Shown here one piece after another: positions 10,614-23,700 of a DNA stretch of 64,000 nt. Source of the DNA: Dryococelus australis (lineage: Eukaryota > Arthropoda > Insecta > Phasmatodea > Phasmatidae); contig CM057009.1 in assembly GCA_029891345.1 (NCBI GenBank), forward strand, positions 231,747,178-231,811,177, written 5' to 3'. The position numbers were made by a program, and so were the translations under genes. Position 1 is the first letter of the stretch. Each line of letters opens with the position of its first letter. The notes under the pieces were generated by a model that saw only the letters and a list, made by a program, of their open reading frames with translations, did not search any database and had not been told where the DNA came from.

Positions 10614-12890
10614 TAGGCCTCCCTATCCTATAGATTTCCGGTCACGTGTCCAAGATGGTGGTTGGCTGACGTTACGGATGCACCCTTGATAGAGACATGC
10701 TCAAAAATGCCAGACTTCCTCACACTACCACCCTAATGGCAATTTGGCCCCAAATTCTTCCCTTGCCATTGTTGTGGATAGTTTTTCTCTGTTCCTCGCA
10801 GGTCTTGCACGGTGGATATTTAGGAAGATCGCCAGTAGCAATTATTAGGACTGCTACGGTCAAAGGAAAACAGAGATTTGTGGGTACACGTGGTTGTACG
10901 TGGCACACAAAGAGATTTTTGAAAAAAGAAATTGAAGGAAAATTTATGAACTTTCTGACGGGAAGGATGAACAGTACTAGGGGAAACTGGTACAGGAAAG
11001 GCCCTGCTAGTTGCAAAAGTCTTTTGATGTCGTGCAGACAATGGCGTCATTTAGAAATGCCACTTGATGTGTCTCTGGATCTTAGGCTGAACCATCAAGG
11101 AGGAAAATAGTTTATGTGGAAAGGATGCAAAATTACCACCATGTTGACCGGGGGTGCCAGTGTCTCAGTAGAGAACACAAGTTTGGTTCGGGCATGTGGT
11201 CGATGGCCTGAACAGGGTTCTCATTGATGTCCGACATCTCAATATCGTAGTTGTAGATGTTGTAACAGTTATCCCAATATCCATATCCAATACCTCATCT
11301 AGTGGGATTTATTAGGGCTATTCCCATATGCCTATACTCACTCCCGGGCTGTTATAGGATACCTTACACCTTGTGAAAATATATTCAAACGAGTTACATA
11401 GTCAAGAGGTGACCAAAGAAATAAACACTGTCTGAATATTCACGACATGAAAATTTATTACTTTAGATCTTCAATAGAAGCAGTTACAAAACTTACCCCG
11501 TTAAAGTGGGGTACACACTGATGCGGAAAAGGTGGTAAAATGCCTACGTGAAAATTAAGTGGTGATCACGTCCCGGCCATGTACAGATGGACTGGTTTGG
11601 GGAACGGTGCACACCCCAGGCTAGAAATAAACAAGAGGTTCCAGTTAATTAAGTTAAAATTATTATAAGCTAAATGATTAGTACCAAAACGATAAAGTGC
11701 ACAGACAGGGCACACGGCACGACCGTCCCAACTGGTAACCGAGAGCCGACTACTGAATATAGGTGGTGGGATGCCGCCTTCCAGTCACAAACACATGTGC
11801 GGTATCATGTGATCTTAAATTACGTGAAAAATACATAACAAATGAAATGGAATCGATGAATGTGGCCCTGAATGAATATGAGACACTTAAATCCTTACAT
11901 GACAAATCACACTTGAATAATAAGGAGAAATAAAAATATATAAAATTATATACTTATACATAACGTGTAAGGCACCCTAACCTCAACTTGGTACCTTACA
12001 TTTCTCTGGTGCATGGCCCTGCACGTGCTAGGATTCCTCTACATTAATTTTTTTTTTTAATTTAATGTACACAACATAATGACACAACACTTTAAAGGAA
12101 AACCAATTAAAAATAACACTTAATATTTTTTGCTGCATTTTGGCACATGTGTGTTATGTTACGGTATAGTGTCCAATGGATTGCAGCCAACATAACACAA
12201 AATACTGGCTGTCCAGTATTGGTAATTGTTAGTATTATCCTCTTTATGAAAAGTATATATAAAGCAATAAAATAAAACTGACCCAAGTAAATAAAGGGCA
12301 CTGAAAATTACATACTAATATTCCACGTGCGTAGTCTCTTAACGTGTGGTTGCATGGTTGTTAGTATTTATGTGTGTTGCGCACATCAATATGCCTCATC
12401 CAATAAAAACATACACGACAATATAACACTAGAACACCCTTGAAATTAAATAATAAAATATAGGCACGCTATTGCACGGTGATAAACACAATACACAAAT
12501 ACCGATCATGTGGTCTTGCAGATGTCACACTAGTGCACATGGCGTGGCATGTTTCAGACCACATGGTCACGTGACAACAAAGAATATTAACTTTGGAAAA
12601 TGGTCTGGAAATTACATTATAATACTTAACACTTATTAACAATGAAATAAAACAAAACAATTTAAAAACAAACACTATAGGGCCATGGAAACACATGTAA
12701 ACAAACTACGTATACACTTTCTATAGCATGCTTATTTAATCAATCTGAACCACGCACATGTCACACTGGCTGTACACGGTGCAAACGGTGGTGGTCAGCT
12801 GGCTTTGCGGGTTGCCCTTCCAGACATGGTGAACGGTCTAGGGGTGGGACACGTGGCACACGTCACACCCTTAAGGTGATTACAGAAGTT
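10614..12890. other. Element interior, no assignable gene
   Basis: Interior of the LTR element fossil. A forward frame at 10697-11110 and its antisense are open but not recognisable. A TGT...ACA-bounded tract at 11351-12000 could be another LTR, but it has no partner in the window. Confidence 0.4.
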
Positions 12891-12899
12891 TAACACAAA

Positions 12900-14150
12900 G
12901 TTACAGATAAGGTAAATGACTTATCCAAAATTATTAACGAGCTGTCACAAAGTATGATTAGTCAACAGTCTGCTATAAGCAAGGTCAATAAACTTGATTT
13001 ACATTTCTCATTGCTGTCCATGGCCCCCTTGCAAATTTTAAACAATATTGTGAATGAGGAGCTATTTTAGATGTATGTGCAATCTTGTCAGATCAATCGC
13101 CTATCCTTAAGTGCTGTAAGCAAATCTCAGTTGACACATATTTTAATAAGTTGAAAATACAATTGAATAATCTAGGACTTTCACTAACCATTGATACAAG
13201 AGAAACGATTAAATACTACACAAATAATTTTGCTGAGTGCAGCTTTACCAGTACACAATTAGTTATAAAGTTACAAATACCTCTCATACGTACCAACTCA
13301 AACTGGCAACTTTACAATATCAGACCTGATCCCTATCATTTCCAGGGTCACACTTGCCAAATTCATGTTCCATCCCCCATTTTGGCAATTGACCCCGACA
13401 AAGACATTATTAAGGCTATATCGCCATCACCAGACATTTACCTGGATGTTATAGCCATCCCTAAGAAATCGCTAACATGCGAAAACTCAAAATGTGTTGA
13501 ACAAGCTATCCTACTGACAGATGATAGCGAATTGTTCTCAAAATGTTAATTTCATTGTTCTCACATCAACTCATTTTCAATCCACGCCATTCTCCCCCAC
13601 CAGTACGCTCTTTCCAACCTGCTAGAAGGTACTATTTTAAGATGTTTAAATAGATATCTCAACACTGATGTGCAAAACCACAAATTGGATACTGTGGAAC
13701 TACATGTTCTGTGTGGTTGTTATGTTACCACACCCGACCAAGTACTCGTAGAAGCAACACATTTATGTGACATAAGAGCACCCACAGTCCCTCTACAGTA
13801 AACTGTGCTGCCCATTCACTGGATTAATCAACAATCATTTCACCTCCAATTACTCCATCTCACAACAGGTATTCATTTTTCAAACTTAAGTAATGTACTT
13901 AACACTAACTGGCAAATAAACCACACCCAGTTGCCAGTTTTGCCAGAATTTCATTCACAATAATGGTATTAATCATACTGTCTCCGAAAACATACTATTT
14001 TTGATACTCGACCCTCTGCACTATGATTTCCCAGCAATGGCTATAATAGGCCTACTTTTATTTTGTGTAGTGGCAATGTATATTAAGATCATCAAAATTG
14101 CAGCAATTCTGACACGTCTACAAAATACTAGTACTACCTTTAAAAAGGCT
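12900..14150 (+). pseudogene. Env-like (fusion glycoprotein) remnant
   Basis: Forward coding-like sequence with the layout of an insect-retrovirus/baculovirus-F-type envelope. A heptad-like helical segment lies at about 12900-13070 (NELSQSMISQQSAISKVNKL). The central ectodomain frame at 13085-13549 contains LQIPLIRTNSNWQLYNIRP and several cysteines. A hydrophobic anchor-like segment (LLFCVVAMYI) lies near 14050-14085, followed by a basic tail. Such proteins drive membrane fusion in errantivirus-like retroelements. It is a broken fossil with several breaks; I give parts only. Confidence 0.55.
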
Positions 14151-16076
14151 TGTAGATAGCCAGGCCTACATGAATAGAGAATGTTATAGCATACCCATAT
14201 GATGGAATATACAGAGAGAGTTTCATAAATCTTTGAAATATTAAGTACCACCTTGGAGCCAAGTCTTATAATTACCAAAGGACATCTTTATTTTGTTCCC
14301 ATCTGGAACTTATTTCTGCATGATCTTACTATGATTCTGCATAAGTAAGGTGTGTTTTAATTGAAATAAATATCACTAGTCGTTGATAATTTATGTCTTA
14401 TGGCACAGAAAGTCAACTCTGTAACTGATTCTTGATAGTGTATAAATGAGTTCATGCAATTTAAAGGCATATGCACTTCAGTAAGATCAATTTCATTACA
14501 ACGAAAGTTAATGATAGTTATATATATATATATATCTACTTAGTAGAAATGTGTATTTTCTCAGTGTGTATCCAGTGCTTTTGTCTGGCATTTAAATTGC
14601 CAAGTAAAACGTAGTATACAATGTTGCATTGCAATCCTCTGAAGTGAACTTTAAATTTCATATCATAATTACTTACTCTTGTGGTTGTCAACCAGAACAC
14701 GTTTGCTAGGTTGCTAAAGAATACCATTAATTGATTTCCATTCGCAACACATGTTGAAATTGATAAGTTCTTTTAATATGAGATCACTGAGTCATTAATA
14801 GGAAATAAGTATCGGGACACAAAGGTTGAGTATGAGTCCTTCTCATTGCGTCATACTAAAAAAAAAAATTTTTTTTTTAACAACATCCATGCCAGGGTAA
14901 GGTGTTTTCAATTGAAAGCAACATGCAATTGCTGCTATGACAGCCTATTGATGGCTTACATACATAATGTGTTCGTATTGAATCAGTGTTATATTTCTCA
15001 TGTGTACCAAATCATTTAATTCCAATTATCCATATATGTACTGATTTTTTTTTCTCTTGCCAACCAGTATGGTTTTACACATTTAGGTTTAAGTTTAAGT
15101 ACCTGGTAGTCCAGAACCACTCAATAATTAAAGAGGCAATTTAACATATTTCTTATACGTTAATTATTTGTACTATATGAAACAAATAAAAAAATTACCA
15201 AACTGTAGACTAAGAGAGCTCTCGTTAAAATTAAGATTGTATTATATATATATACACACACATACATTTATATTAATGTGTGTGTGTGTTGATGTGTGTG
15301 TGCAATATACTCTAAGTAATAATTTTTTTGTATATAACTATGTTTAATACTTTCAGTGCCTTAGAGCACAGATTATAATATTTTCTTGACTCATTTACTA
15401 CAAGTGCGATAATAAATGTGGAACTTTTACAAAGAAACTTTCTCTACGAGGAGTACATCTCAAAGTGATATAAATTTCCGCACAAACATACGTACAATAT
15501 ATCACAGACCACTGAAAGACATTCTGCATTGTGCATCAGTCCGAAAGACAGAAACTTCATAACGAACATGTGTGCTAAAAGTGCAAAAACACTGCTAACC
15601 TATAATTTGAGCCACATGCTACGACAAAATATTATTTTATATAGTTATCTCGCTGTCAATTTGATCTCATTTGTTGAAAATATTGTTCTTAATTGTAAAA
15701 GTTAAACTTTTAATACTGTTATTGTATTATGTTCCTAATTGTACACATTAAAAGCAAAATTAGAGTGGGGTTATTGCTTCCCATATGGGAGTTACGAAAA
15801 CAAAAACCAGTTAATAGTTTTACGTACACATGGTGTCATGTAGATGTGTTGTTCATATATTTGTAATTGTACTTATCTGCTTAAGTAGTTGTAAAGCTAC
15901 TTCAGTGAGTATTTAAGGTTCAAGTTGTCAAACGTAATAAGCCGCAAGTTGGCAAACGGTCAGCTCACTTGTATTACCCCTGAGCCGAGTAAACAAAACA
16001 CAGCTCGACCATGCAGCACAGTCAACTTCGGCAAGCAAACTTCCTTTCATAAAGGAAGAAAGTACCTAGAATCTAA
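14151..16076. other. Element interior, no gene seen
   Basis: AT-rich sequence with (TA)n at 14518-14535 and a (TA)(CA)(TG) microsatellite at 15240-15305. No recognisable coding region was found. Confidence 0.5.
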
Positions 16077-18716
16077 GGGCAGTATTCATAGTCGTTTTTA
16101 GTTCGGACTAAGGAAAGATCATTCTCCGACCAATATTTTTCGAATTCAGAGAGCATTTTTTTTTGCTAGTCCGAGTATCATATTGCTTTAGTACGGCCTA
16201 ACTTTTAATCCGGACTGAGGGTAGGATTAACGAGTTATTAAAGCCGAAAAGAAACATGGCGAACATAAAATACGACAGTTTCGTTAATATTACATGCCAG
16301 TAAAAGCTAGAAAGTTTACGAAACAGAAAAATTACATTTAAAGCCGTTTCTGTCAATCTTTATGCAAAAATATGCCTACCTAATGAATTAAATGTTCAGT
16401 GAATAATAATTCAAAGGAAATATGCCTTATAGGCTTAATAAATCACGAGTTTTTAGCTAAAGCTATGTCTGTCTATTTTTGTGTCAACCAAATGCCTTCT
16501 CTGAAAACAAATTCTAAGGAGACGTGTAATTAATACACTCAAAGAGAATTTAAATACAAATTCATCGTTGTGAATATATACAATAAAGCACATATTCATA
16601 AATAGGATGCATTTATAGTTCAATGGCACCATTGTGGGTTAATATTCAGAAGGGTGCGAGGTCGAATCTTGTCTGGGTAATAGAATTTTAACCAATTGTA
16701 AATGTCTTTTTGCAATGTATTTAGCACTTCAATAATATTTAAAATCATTATAAAGACAATATTGGCGTAATAAAATGAAACCAGCCCATGTTACAATATA
16801 GTCTCTCATAAAAACAAGGTTAGAATGAATAAAGTGACGTTAATGTAGTAAAAAATAACGAAATTGCTGTTCTTGCTTAACAAAATGTTGTGGACGAATG
16901 TAAAAAGAGTTTGTAAATTAAATTGTATGAATAATGTTATTTGTTTACAAGAGTAGGCAGACAATACTCAGCATACAATCGAGACCATCACTTTTGAAAG
17001 GAAATAATCAAAATAGTATATATAGATTTTTTTTTTGGCGAGCCCCGAAATCATGCTACGCCAGCGTGACCACCTTCACAGTTATGTGTGCCCTCCGGCA
17101 TGCATGTTAGTAGCTACGTCGGTTGTAGAATGGGATGCATCTCAGGGCAAGCCCTTTACACCTTAGGTCAGGTTTAATTATTATAATGGGTGCATGCATC
17201 GTGACTAAGCAGGGTTATAGTGCCATGGCCACAATTATAGCCATTTACACACCCCGAAAGAAAACCAGGCAAAGCGGAGAGGTTGGTGGAAAATCTATGC
17301 GACAGTCGCGGAGGATAAAACAATTCCTTTTAACTGGATCAGGGCTGGATAAAGTAGGGTATTTGTTAGTTTGGGAAGACAAACTTCTGTTGGTTCGATG
17401 CGGAGTGAAATGAAATGAGATTTCAGCTGCTGTGTATTGTGGGGGACAGAACAGCCACCACCCCGATGCCAGTCATTGTGTGGGCGCAGGCGCCCTTAAA
17501 GTTGAGCTACTGTCAATACAGCCGTGTAGGCGAACCAGTACTGCAGTACTGACTGCAACTGAAGATGCAGCCCCCCCCCCCGCTTCTCGTCGATGCATCG
17601 GATAACCAGAGAGCTCAGTCATGACACCGACTCCTTCTTCGCCCTTCCAAGCCGATGCCAGGATCTCCAATCAATGGGTGAAGGTGGGAAGAATTCTTTC
17701 GTGGAGCAACCCTCTCCCCTTCAACCAAAATAGCCCATCTGTCTGGGAAACACGAGACACCCGAAGCCTACCAGTGGTGGTGGCGAATCTGCTGGCCCAG
17801 GAGTGAAGGCTGACATCGGGGTGCTTCCAAGGTCCGATGCATTCCAATCCATTCTACATGCACCCGCAGTCAGCAGCCCACAGAATCCAGCAGTGAGAAT
17901 CGCTACACTTCGCATTTTTCAGCACCTCGAGATACCCCTGCACACCTTGATTGTTTGGCCACCTCCAATAGACGCGCTTTGCCATCTCGTACTGAGCTTC
18001 CCAGATTCCCGACATCCACAACGATGGCGCTCTTGCACCAGCCAGTTGGTTCGCAGGCTGGTATTTGTTTTTTTCCCATCTATCCACAGCCTGGGGCTCC
18101 CCTATCCACCACCTGGGGGCGCGACGAGTTGCAGATAGTCGCCATTGCGGATAGTCGCCGCACCCAAGCTGCCTTGGTCCCATCGCATTCGTAGATGCAT
18201 GAGCACGATGTTCATCCCACGACAGTTTAGCTCGTAAAATTGTATAAAGGTCGAGACCTTTTATATAACCTTTTGCTTCCACAATTATTTTGTGGGATAT
18301 ATGTACATTTACAAAGCTTTTAATTTTATTTTCAATTCAGCACACAATATAACTGATTATATTTTATTTGTTCTTGGGCAGATTAATGCATATTGTAAAT
18401 TACTATTCAATTTGTAAATGAAATACATTTTAATTTTAAATAAGTTTATGTTATGTTTAGCACTACCTAGTTACTATTTAGTCATGAGTGGAAATAAAAT
18501 GTTTTATTTAAGAGAGTAAACTGTAACCCGCATGCACTGTAAACTTGGCAACAGTGTACCACGATGATCCTTCGACTAAAGTTAGTCTCACTCTAATCAG
18601 GGTTTATGAATATGATGTAGTTAGTTCACCCTTAGTCCGGACTAACCCCAGACCAACTCCCAGAAAGATCATCTCTGAATCACCTTTGGACGAAGCTCAG
18701 ACTATGAATGAGGCCC
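16077..18716. mobile_element. PIF/Harbinger-like DNA transposon with tRNA-derived insert
   Basis: A 2640-bp unit flanked by the 3-bp duplication TAA (16074-16076 and 18717-18719). Its terminal inverted repeats read GGGCAGTATTCATAGTC at the left and GGGCCTCATTCATAGTC at the right (read inward). Just inside each end is a near-palindrome of the type TTAGTCCGGACTAA (about 16098-16112 and 18628-18646). A 3-bp TWA target duplication and GGGC-starting ends are typical of PIF/Harbinger. The first 870 bp are homologous to the reverse complement of 28680-29522. No transposase or Myb-like partner was recognised. A GC-richer core (about 17040-18200) contains open but unassigned frames (reverse 17854-18282), so the copy is probably non-autonomous. 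It lies inside the LTR element. Confidence 0.75.
16611..16683 (+). repeat. tRNA-derived segment inside the Harbinger-like element
   Basis: Degenerate tRNA-like sequence. An A-box-like TAGTTCAATGG is followed about 40 bases later by a B-box-like GGTCGAATCTTG. The sister copy at 28938-29011 preserves it better. Confidence 0.6.
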
Positions 18717-18719
18717 TAA

Positions 18720-19313
18720 GTTTACCTTTCAATTGATTGAAAAGAATCTTGTTTACCACAGATTACCAACTGTAAATTTCAACTCAAACCTAAGCCAGAA
18801 GGCACAAAAAATTAAATAATAATAATTGTTTGAGATTAATTTCCTAGAATGTTTGTAAGCGAAATAGTACCACATGCACGTGCAAAAGCTCTGAACTCCT
18901 TCTTACCCATGCCCACCGCCTTGCTTTGCAGGGGTCATTTCAGTTAACATAAAATGTGGCGATGGACGTATCTCCTTCTATTATGTGATCTCACTACACA
19001 CCATGCATAGGTGTTTCCAGTGTTTCCAAACCAAGTAAGACCATTTCAATATATTGCCATTACATTTTCCTACCTTGCCAATTTTTCAATAATTTACTGT
19101 TCAGTCATTATCCTTGTGAAATGATGCCTCGAATTTTGCATTCCACCCTCGACACTGCCTTTCTCTATATTCGCGAATGCCACCAAGCACCTACAAGACG
19201 ACGAATTGTGCCTGCGCTCCTCGACCCCACCACTACACCCCAACGGGATAAATTCTACAAACTATATACCATACAGCAGCCAGGACGGACTGCTATTTCA
19301 ACCTGGGGAGTAG
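18720..19313. other. LTR element interior between Harbinger insert and 3' LTR
   Basis: No recognisable gene. A short forward open frame at 19121-19375 runs into the LTR and is not assigned. Confidence 0.4.
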
Positions 19314-19971
19314 TGTGGCTGGCTCCAGAGGGCAGCACACGAGTTAAGGTTGAACAGACTATGAATTTCTTGTGAGCCCCCTGTTTACATAACAAATTCC
19401 CTCTGACCCAGTACCGGAAGACTATAAACTGTCAGAGCACAAGCCCCCCTCCACACCCTTCAGATGGAAGCAAGTAATTGAACTGTGATGACATCACTGC
19501 CAGAGCAGCACGAAGCAGAATGCTACAAGAGTCTAGGGTCTGGAGGAGCTCCAGGCAGATAGCTATCTACACTTCAGTTATTTGGTGAGTATAATTCCGG
19601 CTAGGCAGTAGGGTGACATCCCTGATCTCGAGGTACCATTAATAATTACGAGATTAATACATTGGCAAAGTTAGGGTTTAGCTGTGTAACAGTATTCTTG
19701 TAATTAACTTGCTATACCAAAGTAACATAATTGTATTCCTTGTTATATTGTATTAGTATATCGTTCTGTTCAGGAATAGTATTATGTAATAAATGTGTTT
19801 AGTAGAAACCCTCTTTTTTATTGTACAACCATCTGCAGCTATCGACCCCCCCTCCCCCCAGGCCACACCATCCTTAAGAGTTCTGATATTAAGCTAACTG
19901 GCAGCAGCCAAAGGCTCAGGAGTATCAGTGAAGATCATAACATAGAGTTAGGGATAGGGACAACTCCTACA
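19314..19971 (+). repeat. 3' LTR of the env-bearing element
   Basis: Begins TGTGG and ends CTACA next to the GCAT duplication. It shares a long direct repeat with 10112-10613, including the AATAAATGTGTTTAGTAG tract. Confidence 0.8.
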
Positions 19972-21950
19972 GCATGCTTATAATTTTTAATTTTACCAAT
20001 GGGTGTATTGCCTGTGTCAATTTCATCGAAAGACAAGTGGATAGGGAGAGGCTAATTGTCCGAGTCCATTTCGTGGAGCACCTCAAAATCTAATGCCATA
20101 TTAAGCCATTTATTAAGCACAATATAAAATATATCGGGCATTTAATTCAGTTGATGTGGATCAAGAGTTAGTTCGCTGGGCGCATAAACAATATAATTAT
20201 GTTGCTCCTGATGTCTGAAAAGAGTATTACCATTGGTTGTGCGCACGAGACAGCTCCAAGTGGGATGTTTAGCATTTAAATCGCCAACAGCGAGTAAGAC
20301 AGGAGAAGCATGAATTATTTCATTAATATCTGTGTGTAGGAGCGTGTGGGCCTGGTGGGCAATAAACTGAATAAATCACGATATGTTGATTCCCTAATTT
20401 AATGGTAACACCCACAGCCTCAAATGTCTTAAGTTGCAAAATTTTCGTGGAATTACATACAACTGAGCTATAAATTAATATTAAAACACCACCGCCTCGA
20501 TTATTGCGATACTTCCTGTAACATTAATTCCAGTTACTAAAAATCTATGCTGTGGGTTCAAATGTGTTTCATTTACTGCGATAACAGGAAACTGGTGGCG
20601 AGAGATAAAATCTATCAGCTCTTGTTTCTTACTGCGAATGCAATTAGCATTCCAGTAAGCAATATTATTTACTATATTAAACCTAAGAGAGGGCAGACTG
20701 GTGTCATGCCCTTTAGCAGCCATTGTTTGGCTTAGGTAGAACTGCTAAGCCAAAGCCAATGAGGGCTGTGACTTTGTCTTTGTCACCTTGGGTGGGATCG
20801 TTCCAAATGGTCAATGCAATGCAGAAAGACTCCAGCAGTTCCATTGGGGCTGGGTTTTTCTGCTCATTGGGGTTTGCTTTCATGAGGGAAAACAGTCTCA
20901 CATTGTTTGTGGAAGATGACTGTGGAGAAATATCGTTAGATGTTGTCTCCATTGCATTGGGGACATGACTAGCCGAAATTTTCTTTTTGAGGCTTTTTTA
21001 TGGCAGTGGCGAGGAAACCTGCTCGCCCAATGAGCGAGGGGGAGGGCTCTGACTGTCTGTACAGGTAGGAGTGGCTGCTGAGGCCTCCCGAGGGGCAGAG
21101 GAACAGCCCTGGAGAGAATGCTGCGACTCAGAAGGCTGGGAGGTTTTTCTTCCATGAATTCCTGCTCTTTTTCCCCTTATTTGAGAGAGGAGGATTCCTT
21201 GATTGCCATTGGGGTGGGCTATAAGTATTTGCAAGAGGCGGGAATTCCCCCTCAGAAGGTTGGGCGTACTACACCAAGGAATTATAGCCCTTTGATGTAC
21301 GAACTTGGTGGGTTTGCACGAAATGGGGCACAAAAATATTTCCAGGAGCGTGTTGTTGTCTGCCTTGTACAACATTCCAACCATCTGCAGACTAGACAGG
21401 AGCTTGAGGGGTGGGGGCGGTGGGCAGGAGGAACCATGGGGCCACTGGCACAAAATAGCCTGGGCAAGGGATGTAAAGCGACTAAAGCAGAGTATATGCT
21501 CTGCTGCTGCCTCTTCATCCTTTCTTTAGATGAAAAAATCTCCATTTTTCAGTTTCATATGCCTCACAGGCCTTATATTTGGCTACGTGGTTTCCTCCGC
21601 AACACACATATTTTCTGAGTGATTTGTCGTCCTTATCAGACAAGTCACACTGATTTGTGATGTGGCCTTAGCCACAGAGCCTGAAACTAGGGGGATTGGA
21701 AAAAGGGGTGAGGGGAGGCAACAAATCCGAGCTGAATGACCAAAATGCTGGCAGTTCGAGCACTGAGCTGGTCCCTCAGGTCGCTGGAACTCCTCGACTT
21801 TAATTACGAAGCCACAGAGGCCTCGCAATGCAAAAATGTTATTAGGAGACGTGCATATTAAATTAACTAAATAATAACAAATACAATTTTTGATATTGTA
21901 TTGTATTTTAAATAATATTAACATTTCAGATAAATGCAAGTACCACATTT
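19972..21950 (-). mobile_element. Jockey-type LINE, 5' half (ORF1 and endonuclease)
   Basis: Reverse-strand LINE sequence in two parts. ORF1 (about 21900-20713) is gag-like: a pre-knuckle segment (GFVIKVEEFQRPEGPAQ) precedes a CCHC knuckle, CSNCQHFGHSARIC, as in Jockey-clade ORF1 RNA-binding proteins. ORF2 begins near 20723 with LRFNIVNNIAYWNANCIRSK and VIAVNETHL, the start of an APE-type endonuclease that nicks the target. It continues to about 19980 (DEIDTGNTPIGKIKNYKHA). The last codons abut the GCAT site, and the sequence resumes at 10111 on the other side of the LTR element. The copy has multiple stops and frame changes and a truncated 5' end near 21850-21950, so it is not functional. 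Confidence 0.85.
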
Positions 21951-23700
21951 ATGAGGTGCTTTAATAAGCAATTTTTGTGTAACACAATTTAAAACATCGA
22001 GAAAAATGGCTGATGCCGACCAAACCCTTCAGACTGATTTCCCGCCGCAGAAGTCAGTGCAACGCAGCCGACACCAGACTCTACCAGTGTATCCACATGC
22101 ATTAGTGTAGTTCGGCGGCATGTTCGAACTGAAGTCCAACACACCACTTCAGTGCGTAGGAGTTTAACCGCAGTGCCACGTGATTAGCAAGGAAGTGCTA
22201 GGCAGAAAAGTGTAGGGAGGCTATGCGGCCGAGTGCGTTTACATGCATGATTCTTAGGAAAGAGAACTTGTCTGCATCCAGGGCAGATACACAAATTTAC
22301 GCAAGGAGAATGCCATTCAAGTAACATGCGCATAACCAACACTATAAGAAACACTCCTTTAAGTGCTAGAGGCATTATTAGTCGAGTTCCAGTGTTTTAA
22401 TTATTTTCCACTAACATGTTTATCACCGTCACGACACCCACGAGAGTCTATGTTATGTTATATGTTTATGTTTTGACAGCACACTTACTTTAATGCAAGT
22501 TCTGATCACGTAAGGTGAGTGCAAGTGTTGATGCAATTTTTTAGCAGTGTAAGAATGTAGTGCCGCAGCCCACCTGCCGCAAATTTGGCCAGCACGTCAT
22601 GCTACAATGTTTAGTCACTGTCCCATGTCTCGAGAGTGTGGATGCATGATCCGTCGTATCCGTGATTTCCCATGCGCCCGGGCGGTCTTCAACTTTTTGT
22701 TCAATCATTTCATTTCAATATACTTTTAATTAACAGTAACCTTTTGTAACAGCCACCCGGGACTCGCCACATCTCGACTTCACTTGGCTTGCATCACAAG
22801 GGAAGGCTTAATGTACAAGTAAGATTCATCGGCATAGCACCATTTTGTTACAATGCTGCCCTGTCAGCGGGTTAAGCCTGATACTATAATTGCAAGTTAT
22901 TTCCACTAGAGAAACGTTAATAAACCCATTTGAAAGTACGTGTGGCTATGCATTTTTCATTCGGGTCGCCTTCAGGAGCTTAAGGACGTGGGCCCCAACT
23001 TCCCACCAGAGTGTTTTATTAAGTGTTTATGTATGTATTTGCGATTTTGTCTTCCTTTATTTAAATTATGATGCATGGATCCCCTACAATTCACTGCACA
23101 ATACATATGTTTTTTTATTGGAAACCACTGAGGAACTTCAATGCCGGAAGGATCATCGCCTTTGGTCGTCGGCACACGACCCATACAAACAGAGTCAGCT
23201 CTACCACATCACGGCATTGTCGCTGGACAATGCCTGGCACCCGGGTAATGTATAATCCTAACCAACATTTTTCACAGAAATTTATTTGCATCCCCCGTAA
23301 ACCTCAGTAACCCCTTCACGGCAGCCTGACTACCCTCAAATGTCGCCCAACTCAGTGGTGTATCCTTCCGCTAATTATTCTGATTCATTTGACCATGAGA
23401 AAAATTCCACCAAAATTCCTACAAATTTTCTGAAAATTTCTATTTCCTGGTAAAACGTTCCCTGGATGTTTCATCAACTATCCGCAAAGTGGGATCATCA
23501 GGAAGCATTACATCAGTTCAACAGCAGTCTTGGGGGGCCGTTCCGATGCCTGTAGATGCCGGGAACATTCAGCATGTGGTTTCATGCCAGAAAGCAGGGG
23601 AGAAACCAAGGCATCACCTTTGTACAGTGCAAGGGAGAAGGACGAGCTTGGCAGCCATTTTGGAGCACCATGGTGATGTCAGAAGCCACCCCGCCGCCCA
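21951..23700. other. No gene seen
   Basis: Unique-looking, moderately AT-rich sequence. Short open frames exist on both strands (for example 22890-23255) but lack recognisable motifs or consistent coding character. Part may be the LTR or leader of the Gypsy fossil that follows, but no repeat partner was found downstream. Confidence 0.4.

Larger units (their letters stand above)
10112..19971 (+). mobile_element. LTR retroelement fossil with env-like remnant, inserted in the Jockey LINE
   Basis: The outer ends are TGTAG (10112) and CTACA (19971), flanked on both sides by GCAT (10108-10111 and 19972-19975). This fits a 4-bp target duplication at an integrase-made insertion. Long terminal repeats are recognisable as a direct repeat of several hundred bases (from 10112 and from 19314). 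Inside, an env-like region occupies about 12900-14150, forward strand. The element is heavily degraded, with many breaks, and is host to a younger PIF/Harbinger-like insertion. Env-bearing Ty3/Gypsy elements (errantivirus-like) are the closest known type; that assignment is an inference from the env-like part. Confidence 0.75.

Noticed and set aside
11351-12000. Possible solo LTR bounded by TGTTATAGG and CCTTACA
   Set aside because: No partner copy and no matching target duplication in the window.
17135-18282. Harbinger transposase or Myb-like protein in the GC-rich core
   Set aside because: Several open frames exist, but none shows a DDE or Myb/SANT motif I can recognise.
21118-21618. Forward frame of 166 residues
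   Set aside because: Antisense to the Jockey ORF1 region, and without recognisable motifs.
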